Below are positions 54,381 through 63,477 of a stretch of 64,000 nt of DNA, piece by piece (within the stretch, counting starts at the first letter, position 1; every line of letters starts with the position of its first letter). The notes under the pieces are model-generated. The model searched no databases and was not told the DNA's origin. It was given only the letters and a program-made list of their open reading frames with translations. The stretch is taken from assembly GCF_900585905.1 (NCBI RefSeq), contig NZ_UTVH01000121.1:1-64000 (forward strand), given 5' to 3'. The position numbers and the translations under genes were made by a program. Origin of the DNA: Pseudomonas viridiflava. GTDB lineage: Bacteria; Pseudomonadota; Gammaproteobacteria; Pseudomonadales; Pseudomonadaceae.

Positions 54381-55295
54381 ATGCTGACGATCGTCATACC
54401 CGCCTACAATCATGAGGCTTATGTCATCGAGTGCTTGGCGGCTGCGAGGGAGCTTGCGCTTCCTGGCGTAAAGGTATTGATCATAGATGACGGGTCTAAA
54501 GATGCGACACTCAGTGTGGTCAGGCAGTATATGGCCGAGTATCCATCCGACAGTGTGGACGTTATAGCGAAGTCAAACGGGGGACTGGTGTCTTCGTTGA
54601 TATTGGCTCTCTCGATCGTCGACACGGCCTATTTTTATATTGTGGCGTCGGATGATGTTCCCATTGCCCAAGGTCTGATGGCGTGTGTCGGCCTATTGGA
54701 AAAGAACCCGGATGCACAGTTCTGCATCGCTGGAGGCGTCAACTATTTCCCTGAAAATCCAACGCTGGACAGTCCGGTCTATGGCGAAGGGCATTCGCGT
54801 TTTTTTGCACTGCCTGAGTCGAAGCGCTCGCAAGCGTTGTTTCTTGATTATCCACAGCCCATTCTATTGCAGTCTACTGTCTTCAGAACGAGTGCGTTGA
54901 GAGCCATTGGCGGGTGGGATCATAATCTGTTGCTGGACGATTATCCTACCTTCGTAAAAATGTTGACGCGCTACCCGGTGGTTGGAAAGGATTTCCTGTT
55001 CAAACCTGATACGTGGGTGGTTAAGTACCGTCAGCATGGAACCAATAGCTATAAGAATGTCGAGCGGCATTTTTTCATTGTGAAGCAGATGTTTGACACA
55101 TTGGCGCCCTACGACCTTCACGCCAAAGCGCTCGGTAAAGTCCTTATATTGCATTTTCTCGGTGCTGTTCGCTCGGGCCAGATAAAAAAAGGCACCCACT
55201 TATTAAAAGGGCACAGCGTCCAGGTTTACTGGCAGGCGGCTCTGTATTTAGTCAGGTTTACGGTTAGATATATTTCGGTAAAGATAAAGCGATGA
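54381..55295 (+). CDS. Glycosyltransferase family 2
   Basis: A 304-residue cytoplasmic enzyme with GT-A fold. It starts LTIVIPAYNHEAYVIECLAAA and has LIIDDGSKDATLSVV near 36, and YFYIVASDDVP near 81 with the metal-binding D-x-D-like SDD. The C-terminal part carries LLDDYPTFVKMLTRYPVVG. It adds a sugar to the lipid-linked O unit; the sugar is unknown. TAGGGAG precedes the ATG 54381. It overlaps the wzy start by four bases. Confidence 0.83.
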   Translation: MLTIVIPAYNHEAYVIECLAAARELALPGVKVLIIDDGSKDATLSVVRQYMAEYPSDSVDVIAKSNGGLVSSLILALSIVDTAYFYIVASDDVPIAQGLMACVGLLEKNPDAQFCIAGGVNYFPENPTLDSPVYGEGHSRFFALPESKRSQALFLDYPQPILLQSTVFRTSALRAIGGWDHNLLLDDYPTFVKMLTRYPVVGKDFLFKPDTWVVKYRQHGTNSYKNVERHFFIVKQMFDTLAPYDLHAKALGKVLILHFLGAVRSGQIKKGTHLLKGHSVQVYWQAALYLVRFTVRYISVKIKR

Positions 55296-56323
55296 GCAAT
55301 ACAGTCCAGCCCATTCCTGAGCGCAATTCGTCCAGGCCTTGCGCAGAGAGCACCGCTGTAGAAGTGTCACGTCGGCGACCCTGGCATGTGACCACGACTG
55401 GCCAGATAGTCGCCTTCTGGCTCATTGCGCTGGTCTCGACGGTCGTCGCCCTGCGTCCATTAGGCCTGGACAAGGATTATCAAAACTACGCCGAGTACTA
55501 TACATCGATCATTGCGGGTCAAGACGTCAATGTTGAATGGGGGTACAAGCTACTCTCGTGGCTACTCGAGTTTTCAGGTATTGGTTTTTTGGGGGTGCTG
55601 TTCGTATATGCGTTTATTGCGGTGTACAGTAAATATGTACTGATTCGAAGGCTTCCAGATGTCAGTGTTGCCAGTGGGGTATATTTTGGTGTTCTTTATT
55701 TTCTAATCTTGTTCCCGCTTTGGGAGTTGACGCAGATAAGAAACGCTGCGGCAGTGGCGGTGTGTTGTCTGGCAATTATCGAGGGAAAGAAATCCAAGGC
55801 GCTGTTGTATTTTGGGTTGGCGATTCTGCTGCACAATGTCAGTTTCATCGTCGCGGGTCTGTGGTTGTTGCAGCGATATTTTAATACCTTGAAATATTTG
55901 ATTCTGGTTGCCGGGCTTGTGGTCATTGGTTTGCTGTTGGAGTACATGCCTTACTATGCCTCTTATGCGGCTGATGTGTACGTGGAGAAGTTCAACCCTT
56001 TCTCCTTGAAGGTTTTGTTTGTTGTCGTGACGTTTCTGTATGTGCAGTGGTCCCGAACCCGGTCGGCGAAGCTATTTGCCTATTACTCTCTCGGTATGTT
56101 GTTTCTGTACTTTACGATGGCCCGGATGCCAGCGGCAGCGGTAAGGGTGGCGGATATTTCGTTGTTTTTTTCAATTTTGGCCCTGTCCGTCACGAGAGGT
56201 CCGCTTGATAAGCTTTACAAGCCAGCGGTGCTGATAGCGCTGGGCTCCATGTTTACCTGGATCAGCTATTTTGCCGACGCGAGATTGATAGATCTTTCTG
56301 TTATCCAGGTTCCAGGCTTTTAG
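55292..56323 (+). CDS. wzy: EpsG-family O-antigen polymerase (Wzy)
   Basis: A 343-residue polytopic membrane protein. It has the EpsG-type stretch LDKDYQNYAEYYTSI near residue 58, EWGYKLLSWLLEFSG near 80 and FPLWELTQIRNAAAVAVCCLAI near 145. Many hydrophobic helices follow. Wzy enzymes have low similarity, but the fold pattern and position between glycosyltransferases fit. Its ATG overlaps the preceding stop. Confidence 0.8.
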   Translation: MSNTVQPIPERNSSRPCAESTAVEVSRRRPWHVTTTGQIVAFWLIALVSTVVALRPLGLDKDYQNYAEYYTSIIAGQDVNVEWGYKLLSWLLEFSGIGFLGVLFVYAFIAVYSKYVLIRRLPDVSVASGVYFGVLYFLILFPLWELTQIRNAAAVAVCCLAIIEGKKSKALLYFGLAILLHNVSFIVAGLWLLQRYFNTLKYLILVAGLVVIGLLLEYMPYYASYAADVYVEKFNPFSLKVLFVVVTFLYVQWSRTRSAKLFAYYSLGMLFLYFTMARMPAAAVRVADISLFFSILALSVTRGPLDKLYKPAVLIALGSMFTWISYFADARLIDLSVIQVPGF

Positions 56324-56337
56324 AAATCGAGGTTTTC

Positions 56338-57243
56338 GTGAGTAAAGTGGCAGCGGTTGTAGTGGGTTATTTACCTGAGTTGGAAGTGTTGGATAATCTA
56401 TTACTTTCGCTTGGCAGGCAGGTTGATGTATTGGTGTTTTTGGATAATGGTGGCGGCGCAGAGGTGCTGCGCAATTCTACCGACGCTCGCGAAAAGCTGA
56501 TCTATCACAATATGCTCGGCAATCAAGGCTTGGGCGCCGCTCTCAATGCAGGGTTTGGTATCGCAGTCGCCGCTGATTGCCAGTACGTTGTCACCTTCGA
56601 CCAGGACAGCCACGCTCAGCCCGACCTTATCGAACGGTTGCACCAGGCGATGGATAACGCCAAGCGTCTTGATGACAAGGCCATTGCGGTGAGCCCGGCG
56701 TTCTTTGACCGTCGTGATGGCAAGGAAATCAATTTCCCTTTTTATACATCCGTCGGTGGCAGCATCAAGCCGGTGTTTGAAAGTGACAATGCTCATGGTC
56801 TGGTGAAGGCCGACGCGCTTATCACATCCGGGATGTTTGTTGACGTTCAGGCCTGGGTGCAAGGCATCCAGTATGACGAAGGCATGTTTGTTGACTTCAC
56901 TGACACCGAATGGTGTTTCCGGGTTCGGGATCGAGGCTACAGCCTGTATGGCTGCCTGGACGTGCAAATGGGTCACGCCCTGTCTGATGCGCCTCCGGTG
57001 AAATTCCTGGGGCTCAGCTTTTTCCGATACTCCCCCGTGCGCCGTTATTTTTTCTTTCGTAACACGGTGGCTGTCTGCCGCATGCCGCACACGCCCGCGC
57101 TCTGGAAGCGGCGCATGATCACGGCCCTGATGCTTCGTTTCGTCGTCAATCTGATGATTGATACTGATCGCAAGAAGTCGCTCAGCATGATGATTCGGGG
57201 TGTTCGCCACGGCGCCAAGGCCAGTCTGGGCCCCGTCCACTGA
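56338..57243 (+). CDS. Glycosyltransferase family 2, rhamnosyltransferase-like
   Basis: A 301-residue protein that starts with GTG at 56338 after AGGTTTTC. GT-A features are VAAVVVGYLPELEVLDNLLLSL, FLDNGGG near 33, NQGLGAALNAGFGIA near 60 and TFDQDSH near 86 (the D-x-D motif). GMFVDVQAWVQGIQYDEGMFVDFTDTEWCFR near 165 is a rhamnosyltransferase-type block. It probably adds rhamnose or a related deoxysugar to the O unit. Confidence 0.83.
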   Translation: MSKVAAVVVGYLPELEVLDNLLLSLGRQVDVLVFLDNGGGAEVLRNSTDAREKLIYHNMLGNQGLGAALNAGFGIAVAADCQYVVTFDQDSHAQPDLIERLHQAMDNAKRLDDKAIAVSPAFFDRRDGKEINFPFYTSVGGSIKPVFESDNAHGLVKADALITSGMFVDVQAWVQGIQYDEGMFVDFTDTEWCFRVRDRGYSLYGCLDVQMGHALSDAPPVKFLGLSFFRYSPVRRYFFFRNTVAVCRMPHTPALWKRRMITALMLRFVVNLMIDTDRKKSLSMMIRGVRHGAKASLGPVH

Positions 57244-57290
57244 CACCCGCTTCCCAATGGGCCGAGAGGTCGCAGGATTGAGGTAGATTT

Positions 57291-58202
57291 ATGCAACCGC
57301 GTTTTTTGGTACTGCTGGCTGCTTACAACGGTCTGCAATGGATTGAGGAGCAGGTCCAGTCGATCCTCGCTCAGCAGGAAGTGTCAGTGACTGTCGCGAT
57401 CAGCGTCGACAAGTCCACGGATGGGACGCAGGAATGGGCGACTGCGCTGGCTTCGCGTGAGCCCCGCGTGTTCGTGTTGCCATCGGGTGAACGTTTTGGC
57501 GGCGCTGCGCGCAATTTTTTCCGCCTGGTGCACGACGCGCCGCTGGCCGACTTTGACTATTTCTCCCTCGCTGACCAGGACGATATCTGGCACCCGGACA
57601 AGCTGATCCGCGCCGTGAATGTCATCAACGCCACGCGGGTGGATGGCTACTCCAGTGATGTCCAGGCGTTCTGGCCGAGCGGCGTCGAGAAGACGGTGGT
57701 GAAGTCCCAGCCGCAGACGACCTACGACTTCCTGTTTGAAGCAGCTGGACCGGGGTGTACCTATGTGTTCACCCGTGACCTGTTCATCGCGCTGCAGCAG
57801 CATGTAACTGGCAAGTTTGCCGAAGTGCAGACGGTCACCCTGCACGACTGGTATTTCTACGCGTTCAGTCGGGCCAACGGTTATCGCTGGCACATTGATG
57901 GTGTGCCTTCGATGCGCTATCGGCAGCACGCCAGTAATCAGGTGGGCGTCAATCAGGGCGCCAAAGCGTTCAAGGCCCGGCTGGCTCAGGTCTTTGATGG
58001 CTGGTATTTGAATCAGGCGGCGAAGATCGCCAGCCTCGTCGGTATGGCCGATAGCCCGTTCGTGCGAGGCTGGATCGGGCTGGGCCGGCTGCAATTGCTG
58101 CGATTGATGAAGGACAGTGCTCGTTGCCGCAGAAGGCCGCGAGACAAGTACGTATTCGGGGCGCTGTGCCTGGCCCTGGCACTGGTGAAACATAAAAAAT
58201 GA
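57291..58202 (+). CDS. Glycosyltransferase family 2
   Basis: A 303-residue protein starting FLVLLAAYNGLQWIEEQVQSIL, with ISVDKSTDGTQEW near 42, the DQDDIWHPDKL motif near 97 and GPGCTYVFTRDLF near 153. It is of the RfbF/rhamnosyl-type GT2 group. Its stop overlaps the wbpV-like ATG. The three GT2 genes suggest an O unit of about four sugars, counting the WbpL-primed one. Confidence 0.85.
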   Translation: MQPRFLVLLAAYNGLQWIEEQVQSILAQQEVSVTVAISVDKSTDGTQEWATALASREPRVFVLPSGERFGGAARNFFRLVHDAPLADFDYFSLADQDDIWHPDKLIRAVNVINATRVDGYSSDVQAFWPSGVEKTVVKSQPQTTYDFLFEAAGPGCTYVFTRDLFIALQQHVTGKFAEVQTVTLHDWYFYAFSRANGYRWHIDGVPSMRYRQHASNQVGVNQGAKAFKARLAQVFDGWYLNQAAKIASLVGMADSPFVRGWIGLGRLQLLRLMKDSARCRRRPRDKYVFGALCLALALVKHKK

Positions 58203-59167
58203 ATACACAGCTTTTGATTACCGGCAGCACAGGTTTCGTCGGCAGGCGATTGGTCGACTATCTATCGGCTGATCCGGCCATTGAGGTGCGCACGTTGCTG
58301 CGCGCGGCGCCAGTCGGCACGCCTGCCTGCGCTCAGTACTGCGTGCTGTCTGACTTTTCGGCGATTGATCCGCAGCACCCTTCTCTGGTGGGCATTGACG
58401 TCGTGGTTCATCTCGCCTCACGGGTTCATGTGATGAACGACACTGATCCGGATCCGCTTGCCGCATTCCGCCGCGTTAACGTGGGCCACACCCTGCAGCT
58501 CGCGCGCAGCGCGGCGGCGGCGGGGGTGAAGCGGTTTGTATTTGTCAGTTCGGTCAAGGTCAATGGCGAAGGTACGATCCCTGGCCAGGTCTACCGCGAA
58601 ACCGACACGCCTGGCCCGGTGGACCCTTACGGGATTTCCAAATGGGAAGCCGAAGAGGGGCTTAAAGCCATCGCCGCCGAAACGGGGCTCGAGGTGGTGA
58701 TCATTCGTCCCGTGCTGGTGTACGGGCCAGGCGTCAGGGCGAACTTTGCGAGCATGATGAAATGGCTGCGCAAGGGGGTACCGCTGCCGTTCGGTGCCCT
58801 GAACAACAAGCGCAGTCTTGTGGCTCTGGAGAACCTGGTGAGTTTCATTCGACTGTGCTCGCTTCATCCGAAGGCTGCTGGGGAAACCTTCCTGATCAGT
58901 GACGGCCACGATGTCTCGACCACCGAGTTGTTGCAAAAGCTTGGGCGCGCGCTGCAGCGGCCTGCACGCCTGTTGCCTGTACCAGCCTGGATGTTGACGA
59001 ACACAGCCAATCTGCTGGGAAAGAAATCCCTGTCGCAGCGCTTGTGCGGCTCTCTGCAGGTGAGTACTGATAAAGCACGCTCATTGCTGGGGTGGACGCC
59101 TGCGGTAACGGTAGACGAGGCGCTGAACGAGACCGCCCGGCACTTTCTGAATGAGTCTGTGAAATGA
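58199..59167 (+). CDS. wbpV: NAD-dependent sugar epimerase/reductase, WbpV type
   Basis: A 322-residue short-chain dehydrogenase of the extended type. It has the NAD motif LLITGSTGFVGRRLVDYL, VVVHLASRVHVMND near 70 and the active-site FVSSVKVNG with YGISKWEAEE (Y-X3-K near 145). In the P. aeruginosa O-antigen loci WbpV acts with WbpM and WbpL in making the priming deoxyaminosugar (QuiNAc or FucNAc). It overlaps the preceding glycosyltransferase and the wbpL start. Confidence 0.85.
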   Translation: MNTQLLITGSTGFVGRRLVDYLSADPAIEVRTLLRAAPVGTPACAQYCVLSDFSAIDPQHPSLVGIDVVVHLASRVHVMNDTDPDPLAAFRRVNVGHTLQLARSAAAAGVKRFVFVSSVKVNGEGTIPGQVYRETDTPGPVDPYGISKWEAEEGLKAIAAETGLEVVIIRPVLVYGPGVRANFASMMKWLRKGVPLPFGALNNKRSLVALENLVSFIRLCSLHPKAAGETFLISDGHDVSTTELLQKLGRALQRPARLLPVPAWMLTNTANLLGKKSLSQRLCGSLQVSTDKARSLLGWTPAVTVDEALNETARHFLNESVK

Positions 59168-60183
59168 GTTTCTGGTATCTGCTGCCCGTCATCGCGCTGT
59201 TGTCATACGGCCTCACCGCGTTGCTGCGCATCTATGCGCTCAAGCGCAGCATCATCGACATCCCCAACGCCCGCAGCTCGCATTCCATCCCCACGCCCAG
59301 GGGTGGGGGAGTGGCGATTGTCGTTGCGTTCATTCTGGCCCTGCTTCTGTTGGGCGCTTTCGGGATGCAAGCCTGGCCAGTTCTGCTCGCTTATCTGGGT
59401 GCTGGCACCCTCATCGCGGTGGTGGGTTTCATGGACGATCATGGCCACATCGCGGCGCGCTGGCGCCTGTTGGGGCACTTTGCAGCGGCGATCTGGGCGC
59501 TGTTCTGGCTCGGTGGGCTCGCGCCGCTGACGATGTTTGGCTACAGCGTCGATCTCGGCTGGTTCGGTGCCGTAGCGGCTGCCTTTTATCTGGTGTGGAT
59601 GCTCAACCTGTACAACTTCATGGACGGCATCGACGGTCTGGCGAGCTTCGAAGCCATCTGTGCCTGCCTCGGCGTGTGTCTGATCTACTGGCTTTCCGGG
59701 CAGGATCAGCTCATCTACGCCCCGCTGCTGCTCGCCATGGCAGTGGTGGGGTTTCTGTTCTGGAACTTCCCCCCCGCGAAGATTTTCATGGGCGACGCGG
59801 GCAGCGGATTTCTCGGTATCATCCTCGGCTGCCTGTCTATCCAGGCCGCGTGGGCAGGGTCGGAGTTTCTGTTTGCCTGGCTGATTCTGCTTGGCGTCTT
59901 TGTGGTCGATGCGACGTTCACGCTGATTCGCCGACTGGTGCGCGGGGACAAGGTCTATGAAGCTCATCGCAGCCATGGCTACCAATTTGCGTCGCGTCTG
60001 TATGGCAAGCACAAGCCTGTCACCCTTGCGGTGGTGGTGATCAACGTCTTGTGGTTGCTGCCACTGGCTATCGGCGTAGGCTTGCACTACCTCGACGGCG
60101 TTACTGGCCTGCTGATCGCGTATCTTCCGCTGATCGCCCTGGCCGTCAGGTACAAGGCCGGGGAGCTCGAAGGGGCGGCTTGA
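59164..60183 (+). CDS. wbpL: Initiating glycosyltransferase WbpL (WecA-like)
   Basis: A 339-residue membrane protein with about 11 helices and MraY/WecA-family signatures: DIPNARSSHSIPTPRGGGVAIVVAF near residue 33, MDDHGHIAARWRLLGHF near 88, NLYNFMDGIDGLA near 148 and FPPAKIFMGDAGSGFLG near 203. It transfers a sugar-1-phosphate (FucNAc or QuiNAc) to undecaprenyl phosphate to start the O unit. Its ATG overlaps the wbpV stop. Confidence 0.94.
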   Translation: MSFWYLLPVIALLSYGLTALLRIYALKRSIIDIPNARSSHSIPTPRGGGVAIVVAFILALLLLGAFGMQAWPVLLAYLGAGTLIAVVGFMDDHGHIAARWRLLGHFAAAIWALFWLGGLAPLTMFGYSVDLGWFGAVAAAFYLVWMLNLYNFMDGIDGLASFEAICACLGVCLIYWLSGQDQLIYAPLLLAMAVVGFLFWNFPPAKIFMGDAGSGFLGIILGCLSIQAAWAGSEFLFAWLILLGVFVVDATFTLIRRLVRGDKVYEAHRSHGYQFASRLYGKHKPVTLAVVVINVLWLLPLAIGVGLHYLDGVTGLLIAYLPLIALAVRYKAGELEGAA

Positions 60184-60259
60184 TGGCTTGGCCTTCAGTA
60201 CCGAACAGAGCTTGATGCCGATCTGCCAGTGAGTATGGACTTTAAAGATGGAAAGCTTG

Positions 60260-62254
60260 ATGAATGAGGTTCGTGCGCGGTTGCTGGCGCTGCCGCGCAG
60301 CAAGAAGCGGCTTTTACAGGTAGCAGCGGATCTGTTTCTGGTCTGGTTTGCGATGTGGCTGGCGTTTGTCGTACGCCTCGGTGTGGACGAAATGTTCAAC
60401 CCGATAGCCCATCATTTGTGGCTGTTTGTGGTGGCGCCCGTGGTGGCCATCCCGCTGTTCATCCGCTTCGGCATGTACCGGGCGGTCATGCGCTATTTCG
60501 GCAATGATGCGCTGATCACTATCTTCAAGGCAGTGAGCCTGTCGACGCTTATCCTGGGGGCGGTGGTCTACTGGTACAGCAACCACCAGGTGGTGATTCC
60601 ACGCTCCATTCTGTTCAATTACTGGTGGCTGAGCCTGATCATGATCGGCGGCCTGCGCCTGGTTATGCGCCAGTATTTTCTCGGTGACTGGTTCACGGCT
60701 GCGCAGCACGTGCCCTTCACCCGGCGCGACAATGGTCTGCCCCGGGTCGCCATCTATGGTGCGGGTGCCGCTGGCAATCAGCTGGTCGCCGCGCTGCGAA
60801 TGGGCCGTGTGATGAGGCCCGTTGCATTCATCGATGATGATTCCGGTATCGCCGAGAGAGTCATCTCGGGCCTGCAGGTCTATAAAGCCAGGCACATCCA
60901 GAAGATGATCGATACCACGGGCGCCCAGGAAATCCTGCTGGCCATCCCGTCTTCCAGCCGAACCCGGCGGCGGGAGATCCTTGAGCTACTGGAAAAATAT
61001 CCCCTGCATGTTCGCAGCGTCCCGGGCTTCATGGACCTGGCCAGCGGGCGGGTGAAGGTCGATGACATCCAGGAGGTCGACATTGCCGATCTGCTCGGGC
61101 GGGACGCCGTTCCGGCTCAGGAGCATCTGCTGGAGCGCTGCATCGCCGGTCAGTCCGTACTGGTGACCGGGGCAGGTGGATCGATCGGTTCGGAGCTGTG
61201 TCGCCAGATCCTGATGCTCAAGCCCACGACGTTACTGCTGTTTGAGCACAGTGAGTTCAACCTCTACACGATCCAGTCGGAGCTGGAGCAGCGGGTGGTG
61301 CGCGAGTCCCTTTCCGTGCGCGTGCTGCCGGTCCTGGGCTCGGTGCGCGATGAGGCCAAGTTGCTCAACGTCATGAGAACCTGGGACGTCGACACCGTTT
61401 ATCACGCTGCGGCGTACAAGCATGTGCCCATGGTGGAACACAACATTGCCGAAGGCGTGCTCAACAACGTCGTCGGAACGCTGAATACCGCGCAGGCGGC
61501 AATCAAGGCGGGCGTCGCCAACTTCGTGCTCATCTCGACTGACAAGGCCGTGCGCCCGACCAATGTCATGGGCAGCACCAAGCGCCTTGCCGAACTGACC
61601 CTGCAGGCGCTCAGCCGCGAAGAGGCTCCGGTGCTGTCGGGTGATCGCGGCCAGCTGCCCTCTGTTAACAAAACCCGGTTCACCATGGTGCGGTTTGGCA
61701 ACGTGCTTGGGTCGTCGGGTTCGGTGATTCCGCTGTTTCACCGGCAGATCAAGTCGGGCGGGCCTATCACCGTCACGCATCCGAACATCACTCGCTACTT
61801 CATGACCATCCCGGAAGCCGCGCAGCTGGTCATCCAGGCCGGCTCCATGGGGTTGGGTGGGGATGTATTCGTGCTCGATATGGGCGAACCGGTGAAGATC
61901 GTCGAGCTGGCGGAAAAAATGGTTCACCTGTCCGGGCTGAGCATCCGTTCTGACAAAAATCCCCATGGCGACATTGCCGTTGAATTTACCGGGCTGCGGC
62001 CTGGCGAGAAGCTCTATGAAGAGCTGCTGATCGGCGAAAATGTGGTCAGTACAGGCCACCCGATGATCATGAGCGCCCACGAGGATTTCCTGCCTTGGGT
62101 GGAGCTTGAGCAGAAGATCTCGGCGTTGGTCTCGGCGGTCTATCAGGATGACTACGATCAAGTCCGCAAGCTGCTTCGGGAGACGGTCAGCGGCTATGCC
62201 CCGGATGGCGAAATAGTCGACTGGGTCTATCAGCAGCGTCGCCAGAGCGTCTGA
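60260..62254 (+). CDS. wbpM: UDP-GlcNAc 4,6-dehydratase WbpM
   Basis: A 664-residue inner-membrane enzyme with four N-terminal helices, a first nucleotide-binding domain (RVAIYGAGAAGNQLVAALR near 160) and the catalytic domain (SVLVTGAGGSIGSELCRQI near 298, STDKAVRPTNVMGSTKR near 420). It makes the 4-keto-6-deoxy sugar for QuiNAc/FucNAc. I prefer the second ATG (60260) because GGAAAG lies before it and MNEVRARLLALPRSKKR fits WbpM starts; the first ATG at 60248 adds four residues. It closes the O-antigen locus, as in P. aeruginosa. Confidence 0.95.
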   Translation: MNEVRARLLALPRSKKRLLQVAADLFLVWFAMWLAFVVRLGVDEMFNPIAHHLWLFVVAPVVAIPLFIRFGMYRAVMRYFGNDALITIFKAVSLSTLILGAVVYWYSNHQVVIPRSILFNYWWLSLIMIGGLRLVMRQYFLGDWFTAAQHVPFTRRDNGLPRVAIYGAGAAGNQLVAALRMGRVMRPVAFIDDDSGIAERVISGLQVYKARHIQKMIDTTGAQEILLAIPSSSRTRRREILELLEKYPLHVRSVPGFMDLASGRVKVDDIQEVDIADLLGRDAVPAQEHLLERCIAGQSVLVTGAGGSIGSELCRQILMLKPTTLLLFEHSEFNLYTIQSELEQRVVRESLSVRVLPVLGSVRDEAKLLNVMRTWDVDTVYHAAAYKHVPMVEHNIAEGVLNNVVGTLNTAQAAIKAGVANFVLISTDKAVRPTNVMGSTKRLAELTLQALSREEAPVLSGDRGQLPSVNKTRFTMVRFGNVLGSSGSVIPLFHRQIKSGGPITVTHPNITRYFMTIPEAAQLVIQAGSMGLGGDVFVLDMGEPVKIVELAEKMVHLSGLSIRSDKNPHGDIAVEFTGLRPGEKLYEELLIGENVVSTGHPMIMSAHEDFLPWVELEQKISALVSAVYQDDYDQVRKLLRETVSGYAPDGEIVDWVYQQRRQSV

Positions 62255-62291
62255 CTCCGGTGGCATCAGCCGCGTTTGCGGCGCTGACGGC

Positions 62292-62534
62292 CTAATCGCG
62301 TTTCTTCAATAATGTCTCAAGGACCCGCCGCGCCTTTGCGCCGGGTCCTTCGTGCCTGCGCTCGAAACCGGCGACGATGGCCTCGAAGCGGGCCTTGTCG
62401 ATCTGGCCGCGACGCCCGCAGCACGGGCACGCAATCCAGCGGTTGCTGAGCTTGACGTCACCCAGCGCTGCCAAGAACGGTTGCTCGCAATTGCCGCAGG
62501 CGAGCTTTAGTGCCTGAGTATCGATTAATGCCAT
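62292..62534 (-). CDS. Small zinc-ribbon protein
   Basis: An 80-residue protein starting MALIDTQALKLACGNCEQPFLAALG. It has two CxxC knuckles (CGNC at residue about 13, CPCC at about 37) and a basic helical end (AKARRVLETLLKKRD). The start at 62534 is the first Met of protein-like sequence; the frame extends to 62579 without support. It is convergent with wbpM and on the same strand as the effector pair. Function unknown. Confidence 0.7.
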   Translation of the reverse strand: MALIDTQALKLACGNCEQPFLAALGDVKLSNRWIACPCCGRRGQIDKARFEAIVAGFERRHEGPGAKARRVLETLLKKRD

Positions 62535-62592
62535 GCCAGTCCTCTGAACATCGCGCGGTGAGGGCCAGGCGCTGACCAAGACGCCCCATTGA

Positions 62593-63471
62593 TCACGTGG
62601 CTTCTGGCTTGGCCTTGAATTCTACGGCGTAGTATTCCAGGCCTTCGCTATCCAGCGCCTTGTCAGTGATCAGGACGGTGGTGGCATTCACACCCTTCAG
62701 CCGATTGGGAAGCGGCGTGGCCCCCAGATTGTATTCGTCGGCAGGATTCTGCTCTCGAAATGGATCGTGCTTCGCGCTATCGCCTTGCACCTCGGCGGGC
62801 ATATCCCTGGTTTGCAGGCCTTCCTTTGGAGCGCGGTAGAAAGCCAGAATGACCTGTCTGGTGTCCAGATCGAATGCCAAGGCTTCGCCCACGGAGGCTC
62901 GCCGTGCATAGTGCTTGGCTGTTTTCAAGGCGTCTTCGGCCTGTTCCGGCGAGGTCGCTTCATTGGAGGTGGCGGTGTAAATACCTTTGCCACCCCCCGA
63001 GCGTCCGCCGGTGTATTTCCCGGTATTATCCCCTTCAAAACCTTCCTCCAGCTTCTCAAGCGCGAACCTGGCAGTGCCGTGGAAACCGACAAATTCCAGT
63101 GACTTGTCTCTCTTGAGCTGTTCGAACTTGTCGGTATCGACCAGGGTGAACTTCTGACGCTTCTGCCCGACCCCAGCCGCCATGGCCGACGTCAGGCTGC
63201 TGACGTGCTTCATGCTAGCCATGGGGTCGGCGTCTGAACGCTTCATGAAACCCACGTTGTTTCGTGCGTCATAGGTCAGGTATCGCACGGAGTCTGGCGC
63301 CTGACTGCCGGTCAGGCCCCGCAGGCTTTCCAGCTTGTCACTCATTGGGCCGCTTACAACGGAGGCGCGCAGGGCGTGGCGGAAGTTGGTGATATTAGGA
63401 CGGATAGATTGCATGGAATTATCTCCGGCTTGAACAAGGGCTAGCCGGCCGATGACATTGGCCGACTTCAT
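62593..63471 (-). CDS. Candidate type III effector with PARP/diphtheria-toxin-like ADP-ribosyltransferase domain
   Basis: A 292-residue protein with an H-Y-E ADP-ribosyltransferase pattern: FVGFHGTARF with His about 131, then GGGKGIYTATS with Tyr about 165, KHYARR with Tyr about 188, and near the C-terminus SEGLEYYAVEF with Glu about 279. The order and spacing match PARP and diphtheria/exotoxin A-type enzymes (HGT, GIY, E-Y). The first 60 residues are Ser- and amide-rich, low in acidic residues, as in type III secretion signals. The chaperone gene lies six bases upstream. GGAAG fits the ATG at 63471; a second start, ATG 63414, has GGAG eight bases upstream. The host target is unknown. Confidence 0.7.
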   Translation of the reverse strand: MKSANVIGRLALVQAGDNSMQSIRPNITNFRHALRASVVSGPMSDKLESLRGLTGSQAPDSVRYLTYDARNNVGFMKRSDADPMASMKHVSSLTSAMAAGVGQKRQKFTLVDTDKFEQLKRDKSLEFVGFHGTARFALEKLEEGFEGDNTGKYTGGRSGGGKGIYTATSNEATSPEQAEDALKTAKHYARRASVGEALAFDLDTRQVILAFYRAPKEGLQTRDMPAEVQGDSAKHDPFREQNPADEYNLGATPLPNRLKGVNATTVLITDKALDSEGLEYYAVEFKAKPEAT

Positions 63472-63477
63472 CAACGG

